Source of the DNA: Carposina sasakii
Taxonomy: Eukaryota; Arthropoda; Insecta; Lepidoptera; Carposinidae
Assembly (NCBI GenBank): GCA_014607495.2
Contig: CP053155.1
Coordinates: forward strand, 2,480,001 to 2,544,000
Direction of reading: 5' to 3'
DNA length: 64,000 nt
Numbering within the stretch: the first letter of the stretch is position 1; the number at the start of each line of letters is the position of its first letter. The notes under the pieces were generated by a model. It was not told the DNA's origin. It was given only the letters and a program-made list of their open reading frames with translations, and did not search any database. Made by a program: the position numbers and the translations under genes. Shown piece after piece: positions 26,501-38,500 of the stretch.

Positions 26501-29500
26501 TGTGCTACATGTGTGTGTTGGAAACCGAAGGACTGTGTTTCCATAGTAGATAGCCGAAGGACTGGCTATATGACTAACTGTTACTGTAATGTTGACCGAA
26601 GGAAAGGTCTGACTGATTTAAACGTATGTGCGAGTCTGCTTATCTTTTATTTTTTATGTCTTTACGTAAAGATTTTGGGAACTTGACGGTCGATGAGCGA
26701 TTTTTGTGATTTCATGAACTATTGTAATAAGAAGTCTTTAAATTTAAGTTAAGTCAGAAAGACCGAGCGTGATACATGTTACTTTGCAAAATCCTCTTTC
26801 TTTCCAGAAACCCCACGCGAGGACGCGTGAGTTGTCAAAATGGCCGTGTCGGAGATCAAGATGTCATATCCTACAGTCGGATCTCCAACGCCATCTATTT
26901 TCAATCGTTGAAGTTAGAAACGTCAAGTCGACAGCTATCACTGACTTGAGCACAGCTGTCACTTGGGTAAAGACAAGACAGAGTACTGAGAGGGCGCCAC
27001 TGTAGATTTACAACGACCACCGGGTCGTTTGAATGGAGCCGGAGGGTATGCTGTCTTGCTGGTTGTGTCTGTCGAGCGAAGCACGGGTGCTAATCAGCCT
27101 CTGTCTTGTACTTACCACGTTTCTACGTTATCCGCTAGAATCCTAGTAATCTTGTGCGTAGATACAGTGAAAGTGTTTGTGATTCCTAATTAAGCTTGTT
27201 TACTACACGCAGCATTCTTTATTTCGGATTTTGGAAGATGTCGGACACACCTAACGGCACGCCACTCGACCCCATCTACGTCATGTATAAAATAGTGTAA
27301 AAATATCTAAATTTAAAATGAGTTTAAATTCAGTAAATTTAAATTCATGTATTTTGATCAAATTGGAGAAAAACCACGCCTAAGGTATTCTATCTCTTAT
27401 ATCTACTTTAAAAAAGGAACATCATGACATTTAAATTATGATAAAACCTATTATTTCTGCTTAAAGCAATAAAATTGTTGTTTGGATTTTTAATCTTAGT
27501 CGCTAAAGCTATTCTGACCGCATTTTTTATCCTAAACCTAAAAAGCCGACACTTGTAAATTTAATAATCTGTGTTGCCAGTATACGAGTATGCCGTCAAA
27601 AAAAGAAAAGAGTGAACGAAAGAGCAAAAAATGAACGATAAAAGAAAAAATATTTACTTTTTTTTTCATCCCGAAAGAAAGGCAAAGAAATCTATGGACC
27701 ATGCGTCCATGTCCATGTCTTTAGTAAAAAAGGTCAGATTATGAGGGATAGTAATGAACGGAAACTTTGTAGAAAACATTGGAAACGGGTCTAATGTTCT
27801 TAAAATATCAAAATAGAGAAAATAAAACTGGCACAGAAGGAGTTCTTGTAGGAGTGGATAATCACTGGATAATATTGTCGTCTTTTTTACCATTCTGGTG
27901 CTTCTCTAACAACGGTTATTATAATAGCCTCACGTTTTAACAACATACCTATCATGTTCGCTGAAGCGCTGACGATTCCAAAAAGACACCTTTATTTTTA
28001 AGTATAATTTAAACGCCAACTTTTAGATGCCTCCTAAACTTAAGTAATTTTACGCTTCTAATGCCAAAAACTTGACCACCAGAATAGCTTTTTACGCATA
28101 AACCTAAAGTGAATTGAAAAAAAAAAGTTGAAACGTCAAATTAATGTAATATAAATTCAGGGATTTGGTATCTCCTCTTAGGATGGATTCCAAGCTCTGA
28201 ACAAGAAATTGAAACATGAAAAAATGACAGCCTCCCCCCCTTGTTTTCCCACAAGGGATCCCTTACACAGCAAAAAAATACCCTATAATGTAAGTAAAGA
28301 CGTTGAAAAAGGCATAAATATAATATTATCATGAAAAACTTGGATTCGTTTTGAAAATGTTTACATATTTAATAGAGTAATGAAATGTATTTAATGTAAT
28401 TTGTATTATAAATAAAGTGTACATAATATAGTAAAACAAACCTTCGCGGTAGCAAAAATTCTGTATTTTAAGGAATGTTCTGTTGCTATGTAATGGTATC
28501 CCTGGGTAGCACATGACAATTTTGTCAAATCATGTCAAGTCGATTTGTTTGAATCGCTTCGCATATTTGTGTGGACTAAATAAGATATTTTGGTGGTATT
28601 GATATAAATACAGTAGTGAAATGTATTGTTCGTGGTTGCAGAAGCGAGTGGCATCCAGGATCCAACTTATTATATCACTCGTAAGTACAAAATTGAATTT
28701 CCAAACTATGGCCCTAGGCAAAAACTTAAACGGCAAATTTTAGGCAATATTCACTCTTGCTTTTTTAAATATTTGTCACAAAACTTTATTTAGTTAGTTG
28801 CTTATCCTCATAATCCCAATATTTGCTTCTGAAGCTACTTTTTAAACATTTTCTGTGTATTGTATATTTTTGAGTAGGGTGCACATACTTTTCCATAACA
28901 AGAGACCGACCCTACAATGAATTTATTTTGAAATGTTATACTTTTTATTATCATATATAACATTATAAATGTGAAAGTCTGTCTCGCTTTTACGCCTACT
29001 GCCGCCATTTACTGAGCGGATTAATTTTAGTGATAATTTTCTCTGCGTAGCTTTAGGTGGACCCAGAAAAGGTTTAAACGCCTAGCTTGGTGGCGCCTGT
29101 CACTGTAACATTTTGTAATCACTAGTTAGTATAGGTGCTAAAATTTAAATTTTCAGATAATCAAGGAAACCCACGTATGGATTATAGTAACGTTACAGCT
29201 ACCGAAATATTATATCACTGGATCAATTACTGGCAGATAGAGCACAAAACATTTGTCGTTCATTACAAAAACATTTATCGTTCTTATGCTCAGCTTCAAA
29301 GAACGATGGAAAAACTTGTGCAAATAAAATAAAAGATATTTAATGGTTATTTATTTAATAGTTGTTAAATCCCTTTAATCTAAATAAGACACTAAAGCAC
29401 TTAAAACAACGTTTCTTATTTGTACGTATGCAATAGTGGTACGAAATATAAGTATTCATAATTATGTACTCGTAAATATACCAATTTACATTCCAGGTCT

Positions 29501-32500
29501 TTAGGATCACGGACAATATCACAATGGCTAAGACCATCCTTTTTTATTTTGTAAATGTGTAATGTAAATTGTGCAAATTTTATGTTACCTATTTTTAGGC
29601 CAATACAAATTCCATTGGGTTCTCTGCAATTATTCCTACTTTTCTTTAGAAACGGATAATCTAATCTTTACTTATTAATTATTATGTATCCACCATAAAA
29701 ATTAGCTGTTTAAAAGAACTCAGTTGACCTTCAAAAATGCAAGCATTACATTGATTCACGTTTATGCTACTTAGCAATACTAGGCATTTCCTTACTAGTT
29801 AAAAGTGCTATTAAATAACGAAGGGCACTAAAACAGCCCAAATCTGTAGAATGGAATTACGCTGCATTATAATAGCACAAGTTTATGCTATTATGCAGCA
29901 TTAAGCATTATCTTACTATTTAAAAATGCTATTGTAGACCCTTAGACATAAAAAACAGCTAAAAGCTGTATGGCATTTACATGACATAATGGTTTATGTT
30001 TATGTTACTAAACAGCATTGAGCATTTATATCCTACTTAAAAATGCAATTGTAGAGCCAAATGTACTAAAAACAGCTGAAAGCTGCTTTGTGTATTGATG
30101 CACTAAAACTACAGGCATTACAAAATCATTTTGATATGCTATTATCCACCCCTTATAAAGTGTAAAGCATCATAATGGTTTCAAAATGCTCATATAAAGC
30201 ATCAAGATGCTCGGTAAACTCATATAAGAGTTTCTACGAACCTTAAGTTCTACATAAGTTAATTATCCGTTTGTTAAAATGCTTCCTGTGTTACTTGGGT
30301 TGTTCGTGGTAGAAATGTCATTGAATGAAATGTCCATTAAAATTAAATTGTGAGTACACTCTACTTTTTCCCCGTCTAGTTTTTCAAGGTCAAATTGGTC
30401 AAATTTTCGGGAGGCAGTTTTTAGTAAGAAGCGCTGTTTCCAGCTTGTATACATTTCTATGTATAAATTAAATTTAGTTGCCATCTGTCAGAAAAGTAAC
30501 TGCCAGAATAGCTTTTGACATGTTTAAACCTAAATTTTTAGGTTTAATTATGTTTAGGAATAAGTTGTGACTGCCGGAATCTACCTTAATGGCTATTATG
30601 GCCGTACGTACATAGTTTCCTTTATTTCAATAGTTTATTAACGAAAAATAAAATGACACTTCGGCTCATAGATGTGACATAGAACTTCAAGTTCAAAGAG
30701 TATATCATAACTTTTGAGTATATTATATGCGTCCATTTCTTTGTGTATATGTTACCGTCAATCTGTATAATCCGGTATTGTATGCAATACCCAGGCAATG
30801 ATGTATAGAATGCCTAAAACGTGTAGGTAATGTATAAAATATTATTAATTTTACCTAGGTATTCTACAGGGTGTGTGTAGCCAGGCAAATACTGAAATAC
30901 TGAACTAGTACAAGTGTTTTGAGTTATACGACAGTGTTATCACTCACGGGAAATGCATTTTCAATTTGATTATCCGCAATGTTTCATCTCATAGGCTCAA
31001 AATTTGTTTTTAAGTCATTATTTAACGCCTACTTAAACGAACTATACTACAATGAAAAAATGTCGGAAAATTTTCAGTGATTTTCGCCTCAGAATCATGG
31101 TCTGAAATCACCATATCAATATTTGCCTGACTATCACTTACACCATGTATCATAATATAGAATTCGAAAAGACAATTTTCCGAAGCTATTAAGGAATTGT
31201 ATAACATAATTATTGTTGAACAAAAATTCCATCCTCCTCGCTCGCTCGGCTCGTGCGTTATTTTATTTTTACAGTTCTAACATAACCTAACCCATTTTAC
31301 ACATTGCCGGTCGTACAACAGGTATTCTATACAATGCCTACGAATTGTATATATTACTTAGGTAAACTATGTAATGGAAAATGATATTCATAATATTTAA
31401 TACATTACCAGGACGCCCCAGGTATTTTATACATTGAGGGATTGAACTTCCGAATAGTGACGCCTGATACAATTCAATATTTTATACATTGCCTAGGTAT
31501 TGTAGACAATACCGGAATTATACAGATTGCCGGTAACATATATATTTATTACTTACTAGCTGACCCGGCGAACTTATCCTTGACTCTCGTTAGATGTCTC
31601 TGGCGTCGAAATAAAACGCGATGTCGTTTACTTTAACGCACTTTTTAAAAGCAAGGTTTTCATACCGCAACTATAAGTTTAATAATATAAAATTATAGTA
31701 TGTATATTTTATAAATTTTTGTAGCAAGCATCGCCATTTGTTGCGATTTTTGCTTGCAAGTCTTTCTTTCTGATTGCTGGTTATAGTCTTGGGCAATGCC
31801 CTAGTAGGTCGTTCTTCTAGTTCGTTAGTTCATCAGTTCCTAGCTCGAACTAGACCGATCCGATCACATCGTTCGTTCGTTTTAATACGGTTCCTGCTAC
31901 ATGCGAAAACTAGTTCGTTCTTTTAATTCGTCAGTTCCTAGCTCGAATTAGACCGATCCCATCACATCGTTCGCTAGTTTTAATACGGTTCCTGCAACAT
32001 GCGACAATATTTATGGAATGATTTTACCCTCTAAAAACTTCTTAATTAATGAATATTCATAAAAATATTGGTGTAATAAAATAACCCTTTACCTATATTT
32101 TTCGCCTTTTATATGTTTAGCTGTCTCGTGCGTGACGATCTTAATTCAGTCGACGTCAATCTCGTTCATTCGCCCCGAACTAATAAACTACGAAATGGGG
32201 AATGAAGGAGCTAGTTCGCGTAGTTCACCTGTAGGAGCGCTCTTTTTTTATTTTTCTTAATTTCATATAATATATAACATAACAGAATGATCCAAATCGT
32301 TTTTTTGACCTAGTTCGTTCGCGAACTACACAAGACTAACTGGTTAATTTATTTTATTTATTATTAGTGGATGCCCGGGGCCCGGGACTCCGTCCGCGTG
32401 GACTGCTGAAAAAATAGAAATGGGTCGGATTAGGTAAAAATCGTACCTGTTCCATCTAATACTAATATTAATAAATACCTATTCTAAATACCTGTTCCAT

Positions 32501-35500
32501 ATATGAATGTTACACAGGGTGTTTGTCCAAAATTTTCCGACCTTTTTTTTAATTTTTTCAGGAAAAATAAAATGTAGTTCCTTTAAGTAGGCCTTAAATA
32601 ATGACTTAAAAACAAAATTTAAACCTAATGATCATTTTCAAACAAAAGTTGCGGTCAAAAAAGTTTAATTAACTGATCAACCCCAATGGAATATCACAAG
32701 TGAAAAAACAGCAATATATCACAATATAACCAATAAGCCTATTTTACTAGTCACATGATCGCCCGCCCGATATATATAGCGCAGAAAGTAAAACATGGCG
32801 TTTAATCAATCAATTACAAAATACGTTTCCTGCGAGTAGTAATAGTGTTGTATCACTCGCAATGTTTGTTTTCCGCGCCAATAGGGTAATGTGTAAGAAG
32901 TGTGTGTGTGTGTGCGCGCGTGCGTGTCTGTGTCTGGGTCTGTCTGTGTGTGTGTCTGTGTGTGTGCGTGTGTGTGTGTGGCATCGTAGCTCCCAAACGG
33001 ATGATCGATTTTAATGCGGTTTTTTTTGTTTGAAAGGTTTATCAGTCGAGAGTGTTCTTAGCTATGTTTGGTGGAAATCGGTTCAGGTCTTCAAGGTCAT
33101 CAGGTCGTTTGTTAGGTGTGATAGGAATGTTACACGCTCAGTTTGCTTGCATATGTGGGATCTGACATTTGAAACACTAATGTCTTCTGGAACCACTGAG
33201 CTGGTCTGCTGTTAGGGCTCGGAAGATAGGAGACGTAACCCTGGACTGCCTTTTAGTAAACCCATCGAGTTTGGGCTAGTTGGATTTGTCTTAACTAGTT
33301 CTCTTTATGTTTCTAATTGACGAGGACCTGATGCTGGAAATCTGGAACCTGTGAACGCCTGCTACAATTTAATACAATTTAAAAAAATGTTATAATACCC
33401 TATTGTAACTGTCTGGCTTTCAACTTTTCAAGCCAAGAAAAGTCTGGCTTTCAACTTTTCAAACCAAGAAAAGTTGAAAGCCAGACATAGTTACTTTCGC
33501 ATTTATAATATATGTAAGGATAACCGTTGTTTGTAGGTGATCTGGAAGCTACTTTACCCGAAGCTGGGACGGTATTCGATGATGACGAGAACTTTGAAGA
33601 AAATATAGATAAACCCAGCAAAGATGAGGAAAATGGCAGCGGAGACAATGTGGAGGAAGGGAAAATAGATTCTGATACTAAGGTAAACAGGGTGCAGGTG
33701 ACAGTCTGGCAAATATTTATAATGCTAACTACAGACCATGGTTCTTACGCGAAACCAAATAAAAATATGTACACGTAAATTCCAAAATTTTCTGCATATA
33801 TTTTTTTATAATTTAATTTAGTAAAAGCTATTATATTTAACCGAATGGCGTTTGTGGGCCACTTTTGCACGTATCGAATCAACGCGGTGGCGGCGTGTTG
33901 CAATTTTTTCACCAATGGCTATGTACTTGTCACTGATTGATTATCCCCGGTATGCTAAACGTGGTTCTGGGATGTGCTTTGTGATCCTGCAGTTTTGACT
34001 ACCCCATTTCGGGAACGCAGTCGTGTCTATACAAGGTGGTCCAAAAGGTGACGTCATAATTTTTTTTTTAGATTCCTAACATCTGGGTTTATACGAAGAT
34101 ACCCCATGTACGAGTTTCAAAGTTATGATTTTTTAAAGGTGAATTTGCATTTTTTTCCCCGAGAGGCTAAAAATTTATTTATTACTCTTTCATATCATAA
34201 ATCAACAACGTAACATTTGTCATTACAAGTTTCTAAAAAAAGGTTCGAAAATTTAATGTTTGACTCGAATAGAGTTCGATGGATGTGGAACTTAATAGGC
34301 TAACTGGTGAAAACTGGATGAGTGTCAAATTTGACACTTCTTCCCAACCTCTTTGGGGAGTATATAGCTATATGAATGTACGTTTCTCCCTGTAGCCAAA
34401 AGACGAGCCCCCCCAATCCGTGAAGTTCATACGCAAGGCGGAGGATAAGACATTAAGCGTGCCCGTGCCCGACTGCAGCGACCCGCTGCGCACTACTGAC
34501 GACGACGTGTTCCTGGCGCGGGATGACGTCACGCTCACCGCCGGTGACGAGCGGACTGACCGGTGAGGATATAATACTCGTACATACGCATATGTACACA
34601 CGGTCGTGTTTGTAGTAAGTAAAGTAAGTCCACTTACTCCCCTAGAGCACGCCACAAAGCTCGATCTCCCGTTTTTGCCATTCCGTCACTACCAGCCGCC
34701 CTCTTCAAGTCAAGGTTCTGCGACTGATGTGATCAGCCCTATACCACTTCAGTTTGCTACGCTTCGAGATCATCCGAACATGTCTGTCACTTTGGTCTTC
34801 TGCTGGATAATCTTGTTTCGGACTTTGTTCATTTCTAATGGCTAATATTAGCTAATCTATTCAGATGGTGCATCGACGATGCGGTGCTTTCGATGTCGCC
34901 CAACGTGTCTCTGGAGCCCCCCGCGGAGCCATCCCGTCTGCTGGCGCCCCCGCCCGCGCCCCCCGCGCCGCCCCGCGCCGCACCGCCGCCCACGCGCCCA
35001 CAGGTACATCAAGATTTATGTATCACGTGCTCTCCGTGATAATAATTTGGAGAAGGGTTTTTCTATCAACTGGGGATGATTCACCTGAAAGCGGGACATT
35101 TATCGTCCCGTAGACACTTGAAACGGGACGCGTTATTTAGGCACTGAAAACGGGACGGCACGCGGAACGGTTGGCAACCCTACCTACGAGTATCCAAAAC
35201 TGGTTCCATTATCTTACCCTTATCATTAAGTACAACTTTTCGCACTTTCAATAGATTTTTTTCATAGGAACTGCATCCATTTGCAAGCACACCACTACGA
35301 GCGTTTGCGGACGACCCATCAGTCCGCAGCTCTCTCGCTCTATTCCGTGCTATGGGGCCACCGTTAATGAGGGACGGAAGACATATGCGTGAGTAAAGAG
35401 TACAGTCGAGTACATCATCATTACATATTATAAAAGATAGATGATGGATGATGTATTTAGTAGTAACAAAAACATATTCACCGGTCTATAGCAACCTGTC

Positions 35501-38500
35501 CGCTATACACGGCGCCCCCCGCCGCCCCCTCTCGCCCGGACACGCCGGACACGCCGGCGCCGGAGCCGGACCCGCTGGCGCCCGAGAACCACCAGCGCCT
35601 GCCGCTGCTGCTGTACAGCTACAGCGCGCGCTCGCCCAACGCGCCCGACTTCTGTGTCAACCCGTGGTGAGTGTCCGACGCGCCCGACTTCTGTGTCAAC
35701 CCGTGGTGAGTGTCCGACGCGCCCGACTTCTGTGTCAACCCGTGGTGAGTGACAGGCGCGCCCCACTTCTGTGTCAACCCGTGGTGAGTGTCCGACGCGC
35801 CCGATTTCTGTGTCAACCCGTGGTGAGTGTCCGACGCGCCCCACTTCTGTGTCAACCCGTGGTGAGTGTCCGACGCGCCCGACTTCTGTGTCAACCCGTG
35901 GTGAGTGTCCGACGCGCCCCACTTCTTTGTCAACCCGTGGTGAGTGTCCGACGCGCCCCACTTCTTTGTCAACCCGTGGTGAGTGTCCGACGCGCCCCAC
36001 TTCTGTGTCAACCCGTGGTGAGTGTCCGACGCGCCCGACTTCTGTGTCAACCCGTGGTGAGTGTCCGACGCGCCCCACTTCTTTGTCAACCCGTGGTGAG
36101 TGTCCGACGCGCCCCACTTCTTTGTCAACCCGTGGTGAGTGTCCGACGCGCCCCACTTCTGTGTCAACCCGTGGTGAGTGTCCGACGCGCCCCACTTCTG
36201 TGTCAACCCGTGGTGAGTGTCCGACGCGCCCCACTTCTGTGTCAACCCGTGGTGAGTGTCCGACGCGCCCCACTTCTTTGTCAACCCGTGGTGAGTGTCC
36301 GACGCGCCCCACTTCTGTGTCAACCCGTGGTGAGTGTCCGACGCGCCCCACTTCTTTGTCAACCCGTGGTGAGTGTCCGACGCGCCCCACTTCTGTGTCA
36401 ACCCGTGGTGAGTGACAGGCGCGCCCCACTTCTGTGTCAACCCGTGGTGAGTGTCCGACGCGCCCCACTTCTTTGTCAACCCGTGGTGAGTGTCCGACGC
36501 GCCCCACTTCTGTGTCAACCCGTGGTGAGTGACAGGCGCGCCCCACTTCTGTGTCAACCCGTGGTGAGTGTCCGACGCGCCCCACTTCTTTGTCAACCCG
36601 TGGTGAGTGTCCGACGCGCCCCACTTCTGTGTCAACCCGTGGTGAGTGACAGGCGCGCCCCACTTCTGTGTCAACCCGTAGTGAGCGCGCCATTCTTTTA
36701 GTTGCATACAATTTTTTACGTACACATACACACATATAAATACACACGGTGTGTTCCCAGTTAGGGCAACCAGCACTTCATGATCATTAAGGATTTCCTA
36801 TGACCACACTTAGCATAACGGGGACAGATGCAAATGGTAAGTGACAAGTTGCTAGCTCATCGTCTGAGAGAACGTCTCTTAGCTCTTTAGTCGGCTCGAT
36901 ATGCACGAAAGGAGATAAAGCTGATATATTCTAGTGAAGCCCCGCACATAAAACGATATCGATCAATATTATATCCTGTATTCAGGACGGTAACAATGGA
37001 GATGTACGGACGTCACGACATCTCGCTGGGCGGGTTCCTGAAGAAGTACTGCTTCGATCCCGAGTACAAGTGTCCGTCCGGCGCCTGCACTGTGCCCATG
37101 AACCAACATGTCAGGAAGTGAGTGGACTGACGTAGTATTTTCAGCATTCGTCTTCTCGTCTTCAGCCTATTGCAGTCCACTGCTGGACTTAGGCCTTCCC
37201 CAAAGCACGCCACAAGACTACTGACACAGGGGGGTTTTGTCCATAGTCACCACGCTGGGCAGGCGGGTCGGTGACCGCAGTGTGATTTTTGGACTATGTT
37301 GTCAACACGGGATGCGCTGGAATTTTTGGCATAAGGAATTTTTTGCATATTCCCTCTTAGTTTGATTCGGATTTTGTAAATACCTACTGCAAATCAATAG
37401 TCGCATTCGGACACCGTAAGGTTGCCTTTCCACTAGAGATGTGCTATACTACGTTGCTACAGCAACATGGTACATCTCTGGTGGGAAGGCAACCCCATGA
37501 ACGCTTCCGAGGGACTGACGTTCAACGCAGAGTCGAAATTACTGGGCATGTATTAGAATTTCCAGAAAAATATTTTTCGTGATGTTTTTTTGAACAGGTT
37601 CGTCCACGGCGACGTGTGTATAACGATAACTTGCAACACGATCGGACACAGCAACGTCGACAAGGAGAAAGAAGATCAGAACAAACAGGTATCTTATCTA
37701 TTGTATGTATTTATTTATAGGTTTACGTGGTGTGTTAGACCAACTTGCACGAGAACGCTGACTTATACGACTGAACGATCTTGTAACTCCAGACAGACCA
37801 ATAAGGACTACGTGAGTGGCAAATTGTATTGATACATCGTTAAAATGTTAAATAAATTAAAAAAATATAATAAGATGAGTTATGTACATGTGTAATATTA
37901 CTTCTAAGGACATTGTGTTTTTTGTAGTTCCTAGGTCCCTTTGCGTTAGCGTGTTTAGATCCTTTAACGTGCTTCTTATGTATTTGACGATTGATTGGTT
38001 TAGTTAGTATTAATCCTATCTCACGACGCCATAGGTACTAGGTTCGAATACCGTTAGTGACCCAGTGGCCCGCTTTCCTTTTCACCGGCCCCACATATTC
38101 ATTTAAAGATAGTTAACGCTATGAATAGGATTTTTTTCACATTTTTGCCGAAACGTGTCTCTGATCTAATGATGTAATATTAATTTTATTTTACCATGTT
38201 TTGAGCAAGTGAAATAACTCTTTCTATTCTTTACGTGTTGTTTCTACATCTCGCGCGCAGATAACAGTGTGGACGCGTTGCGGCGTGTGCGGCTCGCAGT
38301 CCGGGCCGCGCGTGCTGTCCGCCCGCGCACGCAGCGTGTCCCTGGCGGTGTTCCTGCTTGTGCGAGCGCGCGCCGCCCGCTACGTGCGCAGACGGTGTCG
38401 CCATGCGCTGAGACACGCCGCCATCGGTATTGTGTGCGGTCTCACCGCGGCGAGCGTGCGGTGAGTGACTCGTGCTGCGCTCAGCCGGCCCCCCTAGATC

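Larger units (their letters stand above)
22731..27283 (+). mobile_element. Ty3/gypsy-type LTR element, chimeric and defective
   Basis: LTRs of 437 bp (22731-23167 and 26847-27283) begin TGTCGGAG and end CTACGTCA. They differ at one position noticed by eye (GCCGC/GCAGC). A 4-bp TGTA duplication flanks the element. The interior holds a broken gag, protease, part of the RT, a second protease from a related element, and an integrase C-terminus. RNase H and the integrase core are absent. Near-identical LTRs mean a recent insertion, so the rearrangement probably predates or accompanied its last transposition. It lies in intron 14 in the sense orientation. Confidence 0.92.

Noticed and set aside
29135..29332. 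65-codon frame ([18 protein letters not shown]) after a TTTTCAG acceptor-like site
   Set aside because: It would break the phase between exons 15 and 16 by adding a stop and has no family match I know. It could be a terminal exon of an unknown transcript, but support is too thin.
35640..36685. CRISPR array
   Set aside because: Units are contiguous with no unique spacers, the genome is eukaryotic, and the unit is an exon end.
35503..36776. Long - strand open frames (385 and 414 codons) across the 39-bp array
   Set aside because: They exist only because a 39-bp repeat keeps any stop-free frame open. They have no domain, and the + strand exon 20 explains the unit.
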